From positions 1-64,000 of the forward strand of contig JAJECI010000011.1 of the NCBI GenBank assembly GCA_022822065.1: DNA of 64,000 nt, given 5' to 3'. A program made the position numbers and the translations under genes. Below, piece after piece: positions 7,938 through 20,153 of this stretch (its first letter is position 1; each line of letters opens with the position of its first letter). This DNA comes from Candidatus Dadabacteria bacterium (GTDB taxonomy: Bacteria > Desulfobacterota_D > UBA1144 > Nemesobacterales > Nemesobacteraceae). The notes under the pieces are model-generated. The model was not told the DNA's origin. It made no database searches and was given only the letters and a program-made list of their open reading frames with translations.

Positions 7938-8906
7938 ATGATACATCCAAGACAAGCCGTAAACGGCACATTAAAATACTTTTACATCAAGGCCACGGGA
8001 AGGCCGAAGCTCCTTAATCTTGAGATAACCAAGCTTTGCAACGCCCGCTGCGATTTCTGCGACTACTGGGAGACAAAACACGAAGAGCGTCTTTCCGACT
8101 ACACGCCAGTAATAAAGAAGATAAATCCCCTCGTCACGGTAATTACGGGAGGGGAGCCCATGATCAGAAAGGACCTTCCCGATATCGTGAGACAGATAAA
8201 GGGATGCTCCATATTCATTTTCACTTCCATGGTCACCAAGGGGGATTTCCTCACCGAGGAGAAAACAGAAGAACTTTTCGACGCGGGGATGGATCAGATC
8301 GCCGTTTCCCTTGATTTTCCGGGGGAAAAGCACGATACCTACAGGGGCATTCCCGGTCTCTGGAAAAAACTGTCGGAAACCCTGCCCGAACTGGCGGAAC
8401 GGTTTCCGGACAAGAGCTTGGTGCTTAACACCATAATAATGGAAGACAACCTCGAGGAGGTCGTCGACATAGCGAAGAAGGCAAGAGAGTGGGGCATAGC
8501 AATATCCTTCAGCTCCTACTCGGTTATGAAAACCAACAACGAAGACCACTTCGTGAGAAAGGAAGCCCTCTCGAAGGTAAAGGATCTTGTAGAGGAACTG
8601 GTCGCGCTTCGAAAAAAATGGAAGGGCACGATACTCTCGACCGAGTACTATCTCAGGGAAGTCCCGGGCTATTTCGAAAGGGGAAGCGTTCCCGACTGCC
8701 TGGCCGGCATCAACCAGATACATGTTACCCCGAGCGGGCACCTAAAACGCTGCTCCGAGATGCCCGTAGCCGCCCACTACAGCGATTACAAGCCGGACCT
8801 TTACGAAAAAACCAAGTGCACTTCCTGCTGGTACAGCTGCAGGGGGGAGACCCAGAGCCCGGCGAACGTCAAAAGGGCCATGGAATACATGGGGATCTAT
8901 ATCTGA
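7938..8906 (+). CDS. Radical SAM enzyme with C-terminal Cys-rich region
   Basis: The N-terminal CxxxCxxC motif (CNARCDFC, Cys at residues 34, 38 and 41 counting from the ATG at 7938) binds the 4Fe-4S cluster that cleaves S-adenosylmethionine. TGGEP follows, as expected for the SAM-binding GGE motif. The C-terminal part has further cysteines (a DCLAG Cys, KRCSEM, CTSCWYSC), like SPASM or twitch-type auxiliary cluster domains. The substrate cannot be told from sequence, and no dedicated substrate peptide or partner gene is adjacent. An in-frame TTG one codon upstream is possible, but the ATG fits the spacing better. The gene is monocistronic between a divergent zinc protein gene and a convergent VOC gene. 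Confidence 0.88.
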   Translation: MIHPRQAVNGTLKYFYIKATGRPKLLNLEITKLCNARCDFCDYWETKHEERLSDYTPVIKKINPLVTVITGGEPMIRKDLPDIVRQIKGCSIFIFTSMVTKGDFLTEEKTEELFDAGMDQIAVSLDFPGEKHDTYRGIPGLWKKLSETLPELAERFPDKSLVLNTIIMEDNLEEVVDIAKKAREWGIAISFSSYSVMKTNNEDHFVRKEALSKVKDLVEELVALRKKWKGTILSTEYYLREVPGYFERGSVPDCLAGINQIHVTPSGHLKRCSEMPVAAHYSDYKPDLYEKTKCTSCWYSCRGETQSPANVKRAMEYMGIYI

Positions 8907-8945
8907 AGCCGGGTCGGCGCGACGCCTTACGTGCGATCGTAACGG

Positions 8946-9299
8946 TCAGGTGTCGGTCCAGACTGCGAATTCATTTCCGCTCGGTTCCCTGAAATGGAAC
9001 CGGCGACCACCTGGAAATTCAAAGGTCTCGAGTTCGATCTTGCCCCCGGCCTTGCGGATAGCGGCAAGCGTCCGCTCTAGGTTGGCACTGTAGAAGACCA
9101 CCAGAGCACCGCCTGAGGCCTGTGTGCTTTCCAGTTCCGATCTGAAGAACCCGCCCTCAAGACCGGCGTCCGAAAATGCCATGTAATCTGGGCCGTAGTC
9201 GGTAAAGGACCAGCCGAACACTTCGGCGAAAAAAGATTTCGTGCGCGCGAAGTCGCGGCACGGAAACTCGACATAGTCGATCTTGTTGTGATTTCCCAT
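8946..9299 (-). CDS. VOC (glyoxalase/bleomycin resistance) superfamily protein
   Basis: A 117-residue single-module VOC protein with an opening typical of the fold, YVEFPCRDFARTKSFFAEVFGW, split here as YVEFPCRDFART and KSFFAEVFGW. It ends in FHFREPSGNEFAVWTD, which carries the usual last metal-side Glu. VOC proteins form dimers and act as metal-dependent isomerases, dioxygenases or antibiotic binders, so no specific reaction can be assigned. The gene sits between the convergent radical SAM gene and cysS on the same strand. Confidence 0.85.
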   Translation of the reverse strand: MGNHNKIDYVEFPCRDFARTKSFFAEVFGWSFTDYGPDYMAFSDAGLEGGFFRSELESTQASGGALVVFYSANLERTLAAIRKAGGKIELETFEFPGGRRFHFREPSGNEFAVWTDT

Positions 9300-9386
9300 T
9301 TCTGTCCCCCATGCGACCGGATTTTCCGGCGAAAATGTTACGAAATTAAAATAGTGTGCAAGGAAACTTCGCCGGAGCGAGTCAAA

Positions 9387-10832
9387 TTAGAATCTCTGCG
9401 CTTTCCAGTCGGTGCCGTCCGGGCGGTCTTCAAGCACGATTCCCTTTGAACTTAGGTAGTCTCTGATCTCATCGGCCTTTTTCCAGTTCTTGTCTTTTCT
9501 GGCCGAGTTCCTCTCGTCTATCAGCTTCTCTATCTCAAGGGGATCTATGTCTGAGAGGTTCGCGGTGGACTTTCTTCTCTCCATGTACTCGGCCGGTTCT
9601 TCGGAGAGCACTCCGAGCACTCCGCATATCTCCTTTATCTTCTCAAGAGCGAGAGTCGCGCTTTGAGTCTTCCCCACGGAGTCAAGCGACCTGTTGATCG
9701 AGCGTATCAGGTCAAAAAGGTTCCCCACCACGTCGGCGGTGTTGAAGTTGTCGCTCATCGAGGAGTAAAAATCCTCCTCGAATTTCCTGATCGAACCTTC
9801 AAGTGCGGAATCGGAGCCCTTTGCTTCGCCCGCTTCCGCGGCTCGTAGCAAAGTAAGGTATATCCTCTCAAGCGCCGCCTCGCTGTCATGCATGCTTTTC
9901 TCCGAGAAATCGGCGGGGTTCTGGTAGTGGTGCGAGAGGAAGAAAAGCCTTATGGCCTCCGGGGACCATCTCTTCGTCGCCTCAGACAGCGTGAAAAAGT
10001 TCCCGAGGGACTTTGACATCTTTTCCTTGTTTATCCTTATGAGGCCGTTATGAAGCCAGTATTTTGCAAACGGCTCTCCGGAGGCGGCCTCTGACTGGGC
10101 TATCTCGTTTTCGTGATGCGGGAAGATAAGATCCTTTCCCCCTCCGTGTATCTCGAAATTCGTCCCCAGATACTCCATGCTCATAACAGAGCACTCTATG
10201 TGCCATCCGGGCCTTCCGTCTCCCCACGGACTTTTCCAGGCCGGCTCGCCGGGTTTCGACTCCTTCCAGAGCGCGAAATCAAGAGGGTCTTCCTTTTCTT
10301 CGTTAACGTCTATCCTCACCCCTTCAAGCATGTGGTCAAGCGACCTGCAGGAGAGCTTTCCGTAGTCCGGGAATTTTCTCACGGAGAAAAAGACGTTGTT
10401 GCCCGAGCGGTAGGCGTAGCCTTTTTCCAATATTTTCTCTATAAGCGCTACTATCTGTTCCAGATGCTCGGTTACCCGGGGCTCGACATCAGGGGTCTCG
10501 ACCCCTATCGAGGCCATATCCTCCCTGTATTCCTTTATGTACTTCTCAGATATCTCATCGCAGCTCACGCCTTCCTGCTTTGAACGGGTTATTATCTTGT
10601 CGTCTATGTCGGTGTAGTTTCTCGCGAACAGCACGTCGTAGCCCGCGTGGCGGAGAAATCTCTGTATTATGTCAAAAGACACGGCGGAGCGGGCGTGTCC
10701 CAGATGGGCTGAGTCATATACGGTGGGACCGCAGACATACATCCGGATCTTGTCTCCTTCAAAGGGAACGAGATCTTCTTTTTTCTGGGAGAGGGAATTA
10801 TAGATTTTTATCTTGGGAAGTTCTTTCTGCAT
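9387..10832 (-). CDS. cysS: Cysteine--tRNA ligase
   Basis: Class I aminoacyl-tRNA synthetase charging tRNA-Cys. The sequence has CGPTVYD with zinc ligand C34, the HIGH-type motif HLGH at 43-46, ECSVMSMEYLG, HHENEIAQSEA (further zinc ligands) and KMSKS near residues 270-274. The 481-residue length is standard and the protein is intact to the C-terminal anticodon-binding region. The ATG follows directly behind a perfect 7-bp hairpin (10841-10861) that contains the only good ribosome-binding sequence. Confidence 0.97.
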   Translation of the reverse strand: MQKELPKIKIYNSLSQKKEDLVPFEGDKIRMYVCGPTVYDSAHLGHARSAVSFDIIQRFLRHAGYDVLFARNYTDIDDKIITRSKQEGVSCDEISEKYIKEYREDMASIGVETPDVEPRVTEHLEQIVALIEKILEKGYAYRSGNNVFFSVRKFPDYGKLSCRSLDHMLEGVRIDVNEEKEDPLDFALWKESKPGEPAWKSPWGDGRPGWHIECSVMSMEYLGTNFEIHGGGKDLIFPHHENEIAQSEAASGEPFAKYWLHNGLIRINKEKMSKSLGNFFTLSEATKRWSPEAIRLFFLSHHYQNPADFSEKSMHDSEAALERIYLTLLRAAEAGEAKGSDSALEGSIRKFEEDFYSSMSDNFNTADVVGNLFDLIRSINRSLDSVGKTQSATLALEKIKEICGVLGVLSEEPAEYMERRKSTANLSDIDPLEIEKLIDERNSARKDKNWKKADEIRDYLSSKGIVLEDRPDGTDWKAQRF

Positions 10833-10840
10833 GTTTCAAG

Positions 10841-10861
10841 GGAGGTCACTACGGGACCTCC
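10841..10861 (-). promoter_or_regulatory. Hairpin containing the cysS Shine-Dalgarno sequence
   Basis: On the minus strand GGAGGTC, a 7-nt loop and GACCTCC form a perfect 7-bp stem ending 8 nt before the cysS ATG. The 5' arm is an ideal Shine-Dalgarno sequence (AAGGAGGTC). No T-box motif was seen in the 260-nt gap upstream. The hairpin could regulate cysS translation or simply bring the site closer to the start codon. Confidence 0.4.
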
Positions 10862-11092
10862 TTATCCTGCGGCATTTTTCGAAGGGAAAATTCTACGTAT
10901 TCGTTCCTTAAATTCAAGAGACAAGCTGTTCCCGAGAGCTTTTAACCAGGATTGCTTCACATTCTCTTGAAATCTAAACTTCTTATTTAGGGAACATCCG
11001 CATAGAATTGTTGCCGACGCAATATTTAAGGATCTTGGCGTCTGACATGCTCGCTTTTGTTCAGTCCAAATTGATGGTTCCGGTATCGTTGC

Positions 11093-12010
11093 TTAGCCTA
11101 GGAAACAGTTTTCGTTGTGCCACTCCAAGACCTCGGGTTCAGGAACAGACAAGGACTTTTCCGGAACGTGAACCTTGCTGCCGTGAAGGCTGTAGTAGTG
11201 ACGTCCGTTTTCAAACTCCTCCCTGATTTTTTTGCTGACTTCAAACCTGAGGTCAGGCGTTACCGTAACGTAGCCTCGGTCAAACAGGCTGTGAATATCC
11301 CGGCGCAGGAGAAGACCGTTTGATATTTCGTGTTCTCCTCCCTCCTTGTAGGGGCGTATATGAGCCGCGTCGAGAGCCGGAAGGGTGCGTTCCCGCGTAA
11401 CCGCGCACCGCCTCCCATAGGCGTCAATCACTTCTGACCGAAATGCGCCCTGACCTCGGCGGGGTCGTATAATTCTGGGTTTTCCAAATCGCTCTGCCGG
11501 AGCTTTCTCGTCGGGATGAACAATGGTCAATTCCCTGCTTAGCTTTTTCCAGAGTTCCAGACCCTCTGACTCTTCCGTGGAATATCTCTTGTATGTCATG
11601 ATATTGGGAGACCAGCTTTGCGGAACTTGAATCCATCGATCTCTAGGTAGAAAAAATGGCTGGGTAAGAATTCTGCAACCTATCTGGAAATCATTCTGTT
11701 GTTCTAGGTCTACCTTGCGGTACCTGGCGATCATGGCGCGCATCTCGTGGAAAGACGCAGCGCCGTTGGCTTCGCCGAAAAAATCCCAGGCCGTACTGCA
11801 CGGCATGAGAGTCTCGTGAGCGAAGATACCGCCGCCGACTATGGAGTTATACGGAGAATGCAGCTTGAAGAGGAACAGTTCACCCGGTCTTAACGCCCTG
11901 AAACGTTTTTCCGACGGCGTCCAGAAATTGACTTCGGTTAGACTTGTTCTGCGGCTCAGATATTTAAACCAGTTGTTGTCCGTTACCGCTATGACCAGAT
12001 TTACAGACAT
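11093..12010 (-). CDS. HNH endonuclease with N-terminal PUA/EVE-like region (COG3440-like)
   Basis: A 305-residue predicted restriction endonuclease. The C-terminal HNH_2-type domain (about residues 190-260) has the metal-site His in DAAHIRPY (H217), N231 in ISNGLLLR and H240 in RDIHSLFD. The N-terminal 1-110 (start LVIAVTDNNWF, then RPGELFLFKL and GGGIFAHE) looks like a PUA-superfamily module of EVE/ASCH type, though this is a weaker call. Such modules fused to nucleases recognise modified bases in known modification-dependent restriction enzymes. No methyltransferase is adjacent, consistent with a stand-alone type IV-like enzyme. The ATG is preceded by GGTAGGAAGCAG. Confidence 0.8.
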   Translation of the reverse strand: MSVNLVIAVTDNNWFKYLSRRTSLTEVNFWTPSEKRFRALRPGELFLFKLHSPYNSIVGGGIFAHETLMPCSTAWDFFGEANGAASFHEMRAMIARYRKVDLEQQNDFQIGCRILTQPFFLPRDRWIQVPQSWSPNIMTYKRYSTEESEGLELWKKLSRELTIVHPDEKAPAERFGKPRIIRPRRGQGAFRSEVIDAYGRRCAVTRERTLPALDAAHIRPYKEGGEHEISNGLLLRRDIHSLFDRGYVTVTPDLRFEVSKKIREEFENGRHYYSLHGSKVHVPEKSLSVPEPEVLEWHNENCFLG

Positions 12011-12164
12011 CTGCTTCCTACCAGAACAAGTGTACCTTCTCGGGAAGGCTCAGAAAAATAAATTTCAAATAAGCCCTTGCCAAAGTAAAACCGTCCGTTA
12101 GTATGATGGCTCACTTTAGTTTTTTTCTTTGGAATTTCTTTTGTTTTCCTTGTTCTTTCAGAAG

Positions 12165-12192
12165 TTGACAATTACATGTGGGTGAGTATGCT
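12165..12192 (+). promoter_or_regulatory. rRNA operon promoter
   Basis: Perfect TTGACA (-35, 12165-12170), a 16-nt spacer and TATGCT (-10, 12187-12192), about 90 nt upstream of the mature 16S end. It is followed by a boxA element and a processing stem, in the order expected for an rRNA leader. Confidence 0.6.
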
Positions 12193-12213
12193 ATTTCACC
12201 CATTTTGATAGCT

Positions 12214-12227
12214 TGATCTTTGAAAAT
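12214..12227 (+). promoter_or_regulatory. boxA-type antitermination element in the rrn leader
   Basis: TGATCTTTGAAAAT resembles the NusB/NusE-binding boxA consensus TGCTCTTTAACA. A near copy (TGATCTTTGACAAT) lies at 14084-14097, upstream of 23S. A copy before each large rRNA is the arrangement known in E. coli. Confidence 0.6.
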
Positions 12228-12232
12228 TTAAT

Positions 12233-12252
12233 AGCAGACGATAGCGGGCGAA
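12233..12252 (+). other. 5' arm of the 16S precursor processing stem
   Basis: AGCAGACGA (12233-12241) is the perfect complement of TCGTCTGCT at 13851-13859. After a short internal bulge, GCGAA pairs with TTCGC near 13844. The two arms bracket the 16S gene and form the double-stranded RNA normally cut by RNase III. Confidence 0.6.
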
Positions 12253-12282
12253 CTAGAGCAGTATCCGTAAATTCTTTTAAAT

Positions 12283-13820
<1,538 letters not shown>

Positions 13821-13842
13821 TCACGGAGATATCTGTCTCTTT

Positions 13843-13859
13843 TTCGCTCGTCGTCTGCT
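13843..13859 (+). other. 3' arm of the 16S precursor processing stem
   Basis: TTCGC followed by TCGTCTGCT, complementary to the arm at 12233-12252. It lies between the 16S 3' end and tRNA-Ile. Confidence 0.55.
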
Positions 13860-13899
13860 TTTTACGAAAAAGTATTTCCCGCGCTTAAAAAGCAACAGG

Positions 13900-13976
<77 letters not shown>

Positions 13977-13978
13977 TA

Positions 13979-14051
13979 GGGGGTGTAGCTCAGTTGGGAG
14001 AGCGCCTGCTTTGCAAGCAGGAGGTCGACGGTTCGAGCCCGTTCACCTCCA
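13979..14051 (+). tRNA. alaT: tRNA-Ala (TGC anticodon)
   Basis: A 73-nt cloverleaf with acceptor GGGGGTG pairing to CACCTCC, anticodon stem CCTGC/GCAGG and loop TTTGCAA (anticodon TGC at 14012-14014). It is only 2 nt downstream of tRNA-Ile. The CCA end is not encoded (ATAA follows the stem), unlike its neighbour. Confidence 0.97.
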
Positions 14052-14083
14052 TAAATGTAAATAAAGAATTTCGAATGCTTTTT

Positions 14084-14097
14084 TGATCTTTGACAAT
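14084..14097 (+). promoter_or_regulatory. Second boxA-type element, before 23S
   Basis: TGATCTTTGACAAT, matching the copy at 12214-12227 at 13 of 14 positions. It lies in the tRNA-23S spacer, where E. coli also has a boxA. Confidence 0.6.
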
Positions 14098-14140
14098 TGA
14101 ATATAACGCTGAGAAACAGAATTGATCGTGTTGTTAGTAT

Positions 14141-14163
14141 TATCGAGGATTTTCACGCCTCGC

Positions 14164-14170
<7 letters not shown>
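14141..14170 (+). other. 5' arm of the 23S precursor processing stem
   Basis: TATCGAGGATTTTCA, then GCCTCGCAG and TAAG, pairs almost continuously with 17104-17132 to give a stem close to 30 bp. This is the expected RNase III substrate and it fixes the 23S boundaries. Confidence 0.65.
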
Positions 14171-17103
<2,933 letters not shown>

Positions 17104-17112
<9 letters not shown>

Positions 17113-17132
17113 AGGCTTGAAAATTCTCGATA
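17104..17132 (+). other. 3' arm of the 23S precursor processing stem
   Basis: CTTA, CTGCGAGGC and TTGAAAATTCTCGATA complement the arm at 14141-14170 with very few mismatches. Confidence 0.65.
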
Positions 17133-17164
17133 CCAACACACAATTTTCTCAAGCGTTATATTCA

Positions 17165-17232
17165 GTTGCCAGAGGTCTTTTCGCTTCTGCGGGTATAAGA
17201 CCTTTCGAGGGCCGTTCCCCGCAACTCCTTTT
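17165..17232 (+). terminator. Structured region downstream of 23S, possible rrn terminator
   Basis: Outer arms GTTGC (17165-17169) and GCAAC (17221-17225) enclose a 9-bp stem AGAGGTCTT (17171-17179) / AAGACCTTT (17197-17205), followed by TCCTTTT. This occupies the place where a 5S gene would normally lie but has no 5S sequence. It may be an atypical terminator or a small RNA; the T-run is short. Confidence 0.35.
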
Positions 17233-17238
17233 ATCGTT

Positions 17239-17244
17239 TATAAT
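17239..17244 (+). promoter_or_regulatory. -10 element of rmuC (leaderless type)
   Basis: Consensus TATAAT ending 9 nt before the rmuC ATG, with no Shine-Dalgarno sequence between. The -35 region is weak. Confidence 0.5.
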
Positions 17245-17253
17245 AACCGTGTT

Positions 17254-18735
17254 ATGGATATCTCCGGTCTGCTTACCCATTTGGGGGCGATGGCGATTGT
17301 CGCTCTCGCATTGTTCTACTACCTGACCAGGGAAAGGGGTCGGCGCGAATCAACTGAAACAGAGCTGTCCATTATAAGAACCGAACTGGAAGAGTCAAAG
17401 AGCAAGGGTGTCCTCTTGGAAGGGGAGCTTAAAGAATCGGTTGAGGCAGCAGGTGCTCTTAACGCCGAAAAAGCCTCTCTTCAGTCCAGCATAAAAGAAA
17501 AGGAAGCCGCCATTTCGGATCGTGATTCCAGGATTTCCGGGTTCGAAAGGCAGGTAACGGAACTCACTTCCCAGGTTACCGAAAAAGAAAGCCTTCTTTC
17601 AAGACTCAGTGCGACCGTGGAGCAGGAAAGAAAAGGCTTTGAGGAAAAACTGACCATTCTGGATGAAGCGAAAAAAAGACTCGGTGACGAGTTCGAGAAC
17701 CTAGGAAACAGGATTTTCGAGGATACGACCAAGAAATTCACCGACAAAAACAAGACGGACATGGAAACCCTGCTGAATCCCCTCCGCGAGCAGATAAAGG
17801 ATTTTGAGAAGAAAGTCACCGATACCCACAAAGAGGCAAGCACCGACAGGGCATCTCTTAAAGCCCACATAGAGAATCTTAAGAACCTGGGTGAGCAGAT
17901 GAGCCAGGAAGCTCTCAATCTCACTACCGCTCTCAAGGGAGAATCGCAGGCCCAGGGCGCTTGGGGGGAAATAGTGCTTGAGAGGGCGCTTGAGATGTCG
18001 GGCCTTTCCGAGGGCAGGGAGTATCATTCCCAGTCAAGCTACAAGGGGGGCAACGGTAATACCCTCCGACCTGACGTGATTGTTCATCTCCCCGAGGGAA
18101 AAGACGTTATAATCGACTCCAAGGTTTCCCTTACGGCTTACGAGAGATATGTCTCCTGTGAGGATGAGGAGGAGAGGAAAGATCACCTGAAGGAGCACAT
18201 TCTTTCGTTTCGAAACCACATAAAGGAACTCAGCGACAAAAGATACGAGGATATCCCCGAAATAACGAGCCTTAACTACGTTTTGATGTTCGTTCCGCTC
18301 GAGTCGGCTTTCATGCTGGCCATAGAGACGGAGAGGGATATTTATGCGGAGGCTTTCGAGAAAAACGTGATAGTCGTCTGTCCCTCGACCCTTCTCGCGA
18401 CGCTGAGAACCATACACAGCATCTGGCAGTTCGAGTACCAGAACGCAAACGCCAGGGAGATAGCCGAAAGCGCCGGGAAGATGTACGACAAGTTCGTGAC
18501 TTTCGTTGAGCATCTTGAGGAAGTCGGAAAGCGCATAGAACAGTCCGATCAGGCTTATCAAAAGGCGATGGGCAGCCTTCGCGACGGGAGGGGCAACCTG
18601 GTGAAAAGAGCTTCAGATCTCAGGGAGTTGGGAATTAAAACCTCGAAAGAGCTTCCCCCGGATATCTCCGAAAAATCCCGGCTTTCGGGATACGCCGTTT
18701 CCCAGGGCAAGGAGACGGACGACGGATCGCCGTAA
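17254..18735 (+). CDS. rmuC: DNA recombination protein RmuC
   Basis: A predicted nuclease-fold protein linked to limiting recombination at inverted repeats. The ATG at 17254 gives 493 residues. The frame is open 52 codons further upstream, but that part lies in the 23S 3' end and is not real. An N-terminal hydrophobic anchor (LGAMAIVALALFYYL, about residues 8-22) is followed by a long coiled coil rich in Glu and Lys (about 25-170). The RmuC core has WGEIVLERALEMSGL and the nuclease-like motif DVIIDSKVSL near residue 285. The start is preceded by TATAAT at a 9-nt gap and no ribosome-binding site. Confidence 0.93.
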   Translation: MDISGLLTHLGAMAIVALALFYYLTRERGRRESTETELSIIRTELEESKSKGVLLEGELKESVEAAGALNAEKASLQSSIKEKEAAISDRDSRISGFERQVTELTSQVTEKESLLSRLSATVEQERKGFEEKLTILDEAKKRLGDEFENLGNRIFEDTTKKFTDKNKTDMETLLNPLREQIKDFEKKVTDTHKEASTDRASLKAHIENLKNLGEQMSQEALNLTTALKGESQAQGAWGEIVLERALEMSGLSEGREYHSQSSYKGGNGNTLRPDVIVHLPEGKDVIIDSKVSLTAYERYVSCEDEEERKDHLKEHILSFRNHIKELSDKRYEDIPEITSLNYVLMFVPLESAFMLAIETERDIYAEAFEKNVIVVCPSTLLATLRTIHSIWQFEYQNANAREIAESAGKMYDKFVTFVEHLEEVGKRIEQSDQAYQKAMGSLRDGRGNLVKRASDLRELGIKTSKELPPDISEKSRLSGYAVSQGKETDDGSP

Positions 18736-18813
18736 TCTTTTCGATGTTAGAAAAAAGAGGGGAAATCATGTACGATTCCACCCCTAATTTCCATACGTAA
18801 GGAGTGAAGCAGA

Positions 18814-19614
18814 TTGTTTGAAAATTCTCTTAAGGGCAGTTGGGCTCTGGTGCTCGGTTCTTCAAGCGGCTTCGGAGAGGCCTGCAGTCTTGAGCTTGCG
18901 CGCTGTGGAATGAATATCTTCGGCGTGCACCTTGACCGAAGGGGCACCATGGCGAAGGTAGAGGGGATAGTGGACGAGATAAGAAGCACGGGAAGCCAAG
19001 TGAAATTCTATAACGTGAACGTGGCCGACGCCGAGAAAAGGCAGGAGGTTATCGCGGATATAAAAGACGTGGTGGGACAAGACGGCTCACGGGTAAAGGT
19101 AATGATACACTCCGTAGCCTTCGGAACGCTCAAACGCTACGTCGCGGATGAACGCAAAGACGTTCTTAACACCAGGAACATCGACATGACGCTTGACGTG
19201 ATGGCCCACAGCATCGTCTACTGGGCGCAGGACCTTGTCATGGAAGGAATAATGGGCGAGGGCGGGAGAATATTCGCCATGACGAGTGCGGGGAGTCACA
19301 AGGTCTGGCCCACATACGGTGCGGTATCGTCGGCCAAGGCGGCCATAGAGGCTCACGTACGGCAGCTTGCCGTTGAACTCGCGCCCCGAGGAATTACCGC
19401 GAACTCAATAATGGCAGGAGTAACCGACACTCCCGCGCTGAGGAAGATTCCGGAAAACGACAAACTAATCGACCACGCTCTCCGGGCGAACCCTTCGGGA
19501 AGATTGACGACCACCGAGGACGTGGCAAAGGCCATTGTGCTTCTCTCCGTTGACGAGGCATCCTGGATCACCGGCAACGTGATAGGGGTTGACGGCGGAG
19601 AAGACCTTGTCTGA
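18814..19614 (+). CDS. SDR-family oxidoreductase, enoyl-ACP reductase-like
   Basis: A 266-residue Rossmann-fold short-chain dehydrogenase. The cofactor loop GSSSGFGE lies near residue 16. The catalytic pair is in YGAVSSAK (Y168 and K175), a Tyr-x6-Lys spacing characteristic of enoyl-ACP reductases (FabI/FabL) rather than the Tyr-x3-Lys of common SDRs. The following segment SIMAGVTDTPAL is also FabL-like. It may perform the last reduction in fatty-acid elongation, but no other fab gene is nearby. The start is a TTG at 18814 with a perfect AAGGAG at 18799-18804. Confidence 0.82.
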   Translation: MFENSLKGSWALVLGSSSGFGEACSLELARCGMNIFGVHLDRRGTMAKVEGIVDEIRSTGSQVKFYNVNVADAEKRQEVIADIKDVVGQDGSRVKVMIHSVAFGTLKRYVADERKDVLNTRNIDMTLDVMAHSIVYWAQDLVMEGIMGEGGRIFAMTSAGSHKVWPTYGAVSSAKAAIEAHVRQLAVELAPRGITANSIMAGVTDTPALRKIPENDKLIDHALRANPSGRLTTTEDVAKAIVLLSVDEASWITGNVIGVDGGEDLV

Positions 19615-19629
19615 CAGTGCTGCTTAGGA

Positions 19630-19635
19630 TATTAT
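19630..19635 (+). promoter_or_regulatory. -10 element of the DoxX gene (leaderless type)
   Basis: TATTAT ending 10 nt before the ATG at 19646. There is no Shine-Dalgarno sequence in the gap. Confidence 0.45.
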
Positions 19636-19645
19636 AGTTGACAGT

Positions 19646-20068
19646 ATGTTACATCACGGCAGAAATAGGGATGCTGACCTAGGAATTTTTCTGCTCAGAG
19701 TGGGTCTCGGCTTCTCGATGCTGATTTTCCACGGCTATGGGAAGTTGATCGGGGGACCCGAGAGATGGGCTAAAATCGGAGGGTCACTACAGACCTTCGG
19801 CATTGATTTTTTCCCGGTTTTCTGGGGTTTCATGGCGGCTTTTGCCGAGTTTTTCTGCTCGGCGTTCATAATTGCGGGGATTTTCTTTATACCCGCGACT
19901 TTTCTTCTGACCGTTAATATGATCGTGGCGGTTCTCTTCCACCTGTATCTTCCGGAAGGGTCACCCGCGGCGGGATGGCAAGGGGCTTCAAACGCGATTG
20001 AGTATCTTTTCGTCTATGTGGCGTTAATGGCTACCGGCCCTGGAAGGTACAAGATAAACCTGGGCTGA
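19646..20068 (+). CDS. DoxX family membrane protein
   Basis: A 140-residue integral membrane protein of the DoxX family, with the family opening FLLRVGLGFSMLIFHGYGKLIGG and three further hydrophobic segments (about residues 50-65, 70-95 and 118-135). The opening is quoted in two parts as FLLRVGLGF and HGYGKLIGG. Four TM helices are expected. Some family members take part in respiratory or redox processes, but the function here is unknown. The start lies in a leaderless-type context (TATTAT 10 nt upstream). It is 31 nt after the SDR gene but probably has its own promoter. Confidence 0.85.
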   Translation: MLHHGRNRDADLGIFLLRVGLGFSMLIFHGYGKLIGGPERWAKIGGSLQTFGIDFFPVFWGFMAAFAEFFCSAFIIAGIFFIPATFLLTVNMIVAVLFHLYLPEGSPAAGWQGASNAIEYLFVYVALMATGPGRYKINLG

Positions 20069-20153
20069 CGTTTTTTCCGTAAGCGTTTTGTTGTCTCTTT
20101 ACGAGGAAAATCGGTAAGGATTCGCTCTGGATAACAGAAGCGTCGGCGACACG

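Noticed and set aside
10833-11092. T-box riboswitch upstream of cysS
   Set aside because: The T-box consensus (GGNACCGCG) and a specifier stem were not found; only a simple hairpin is seen.
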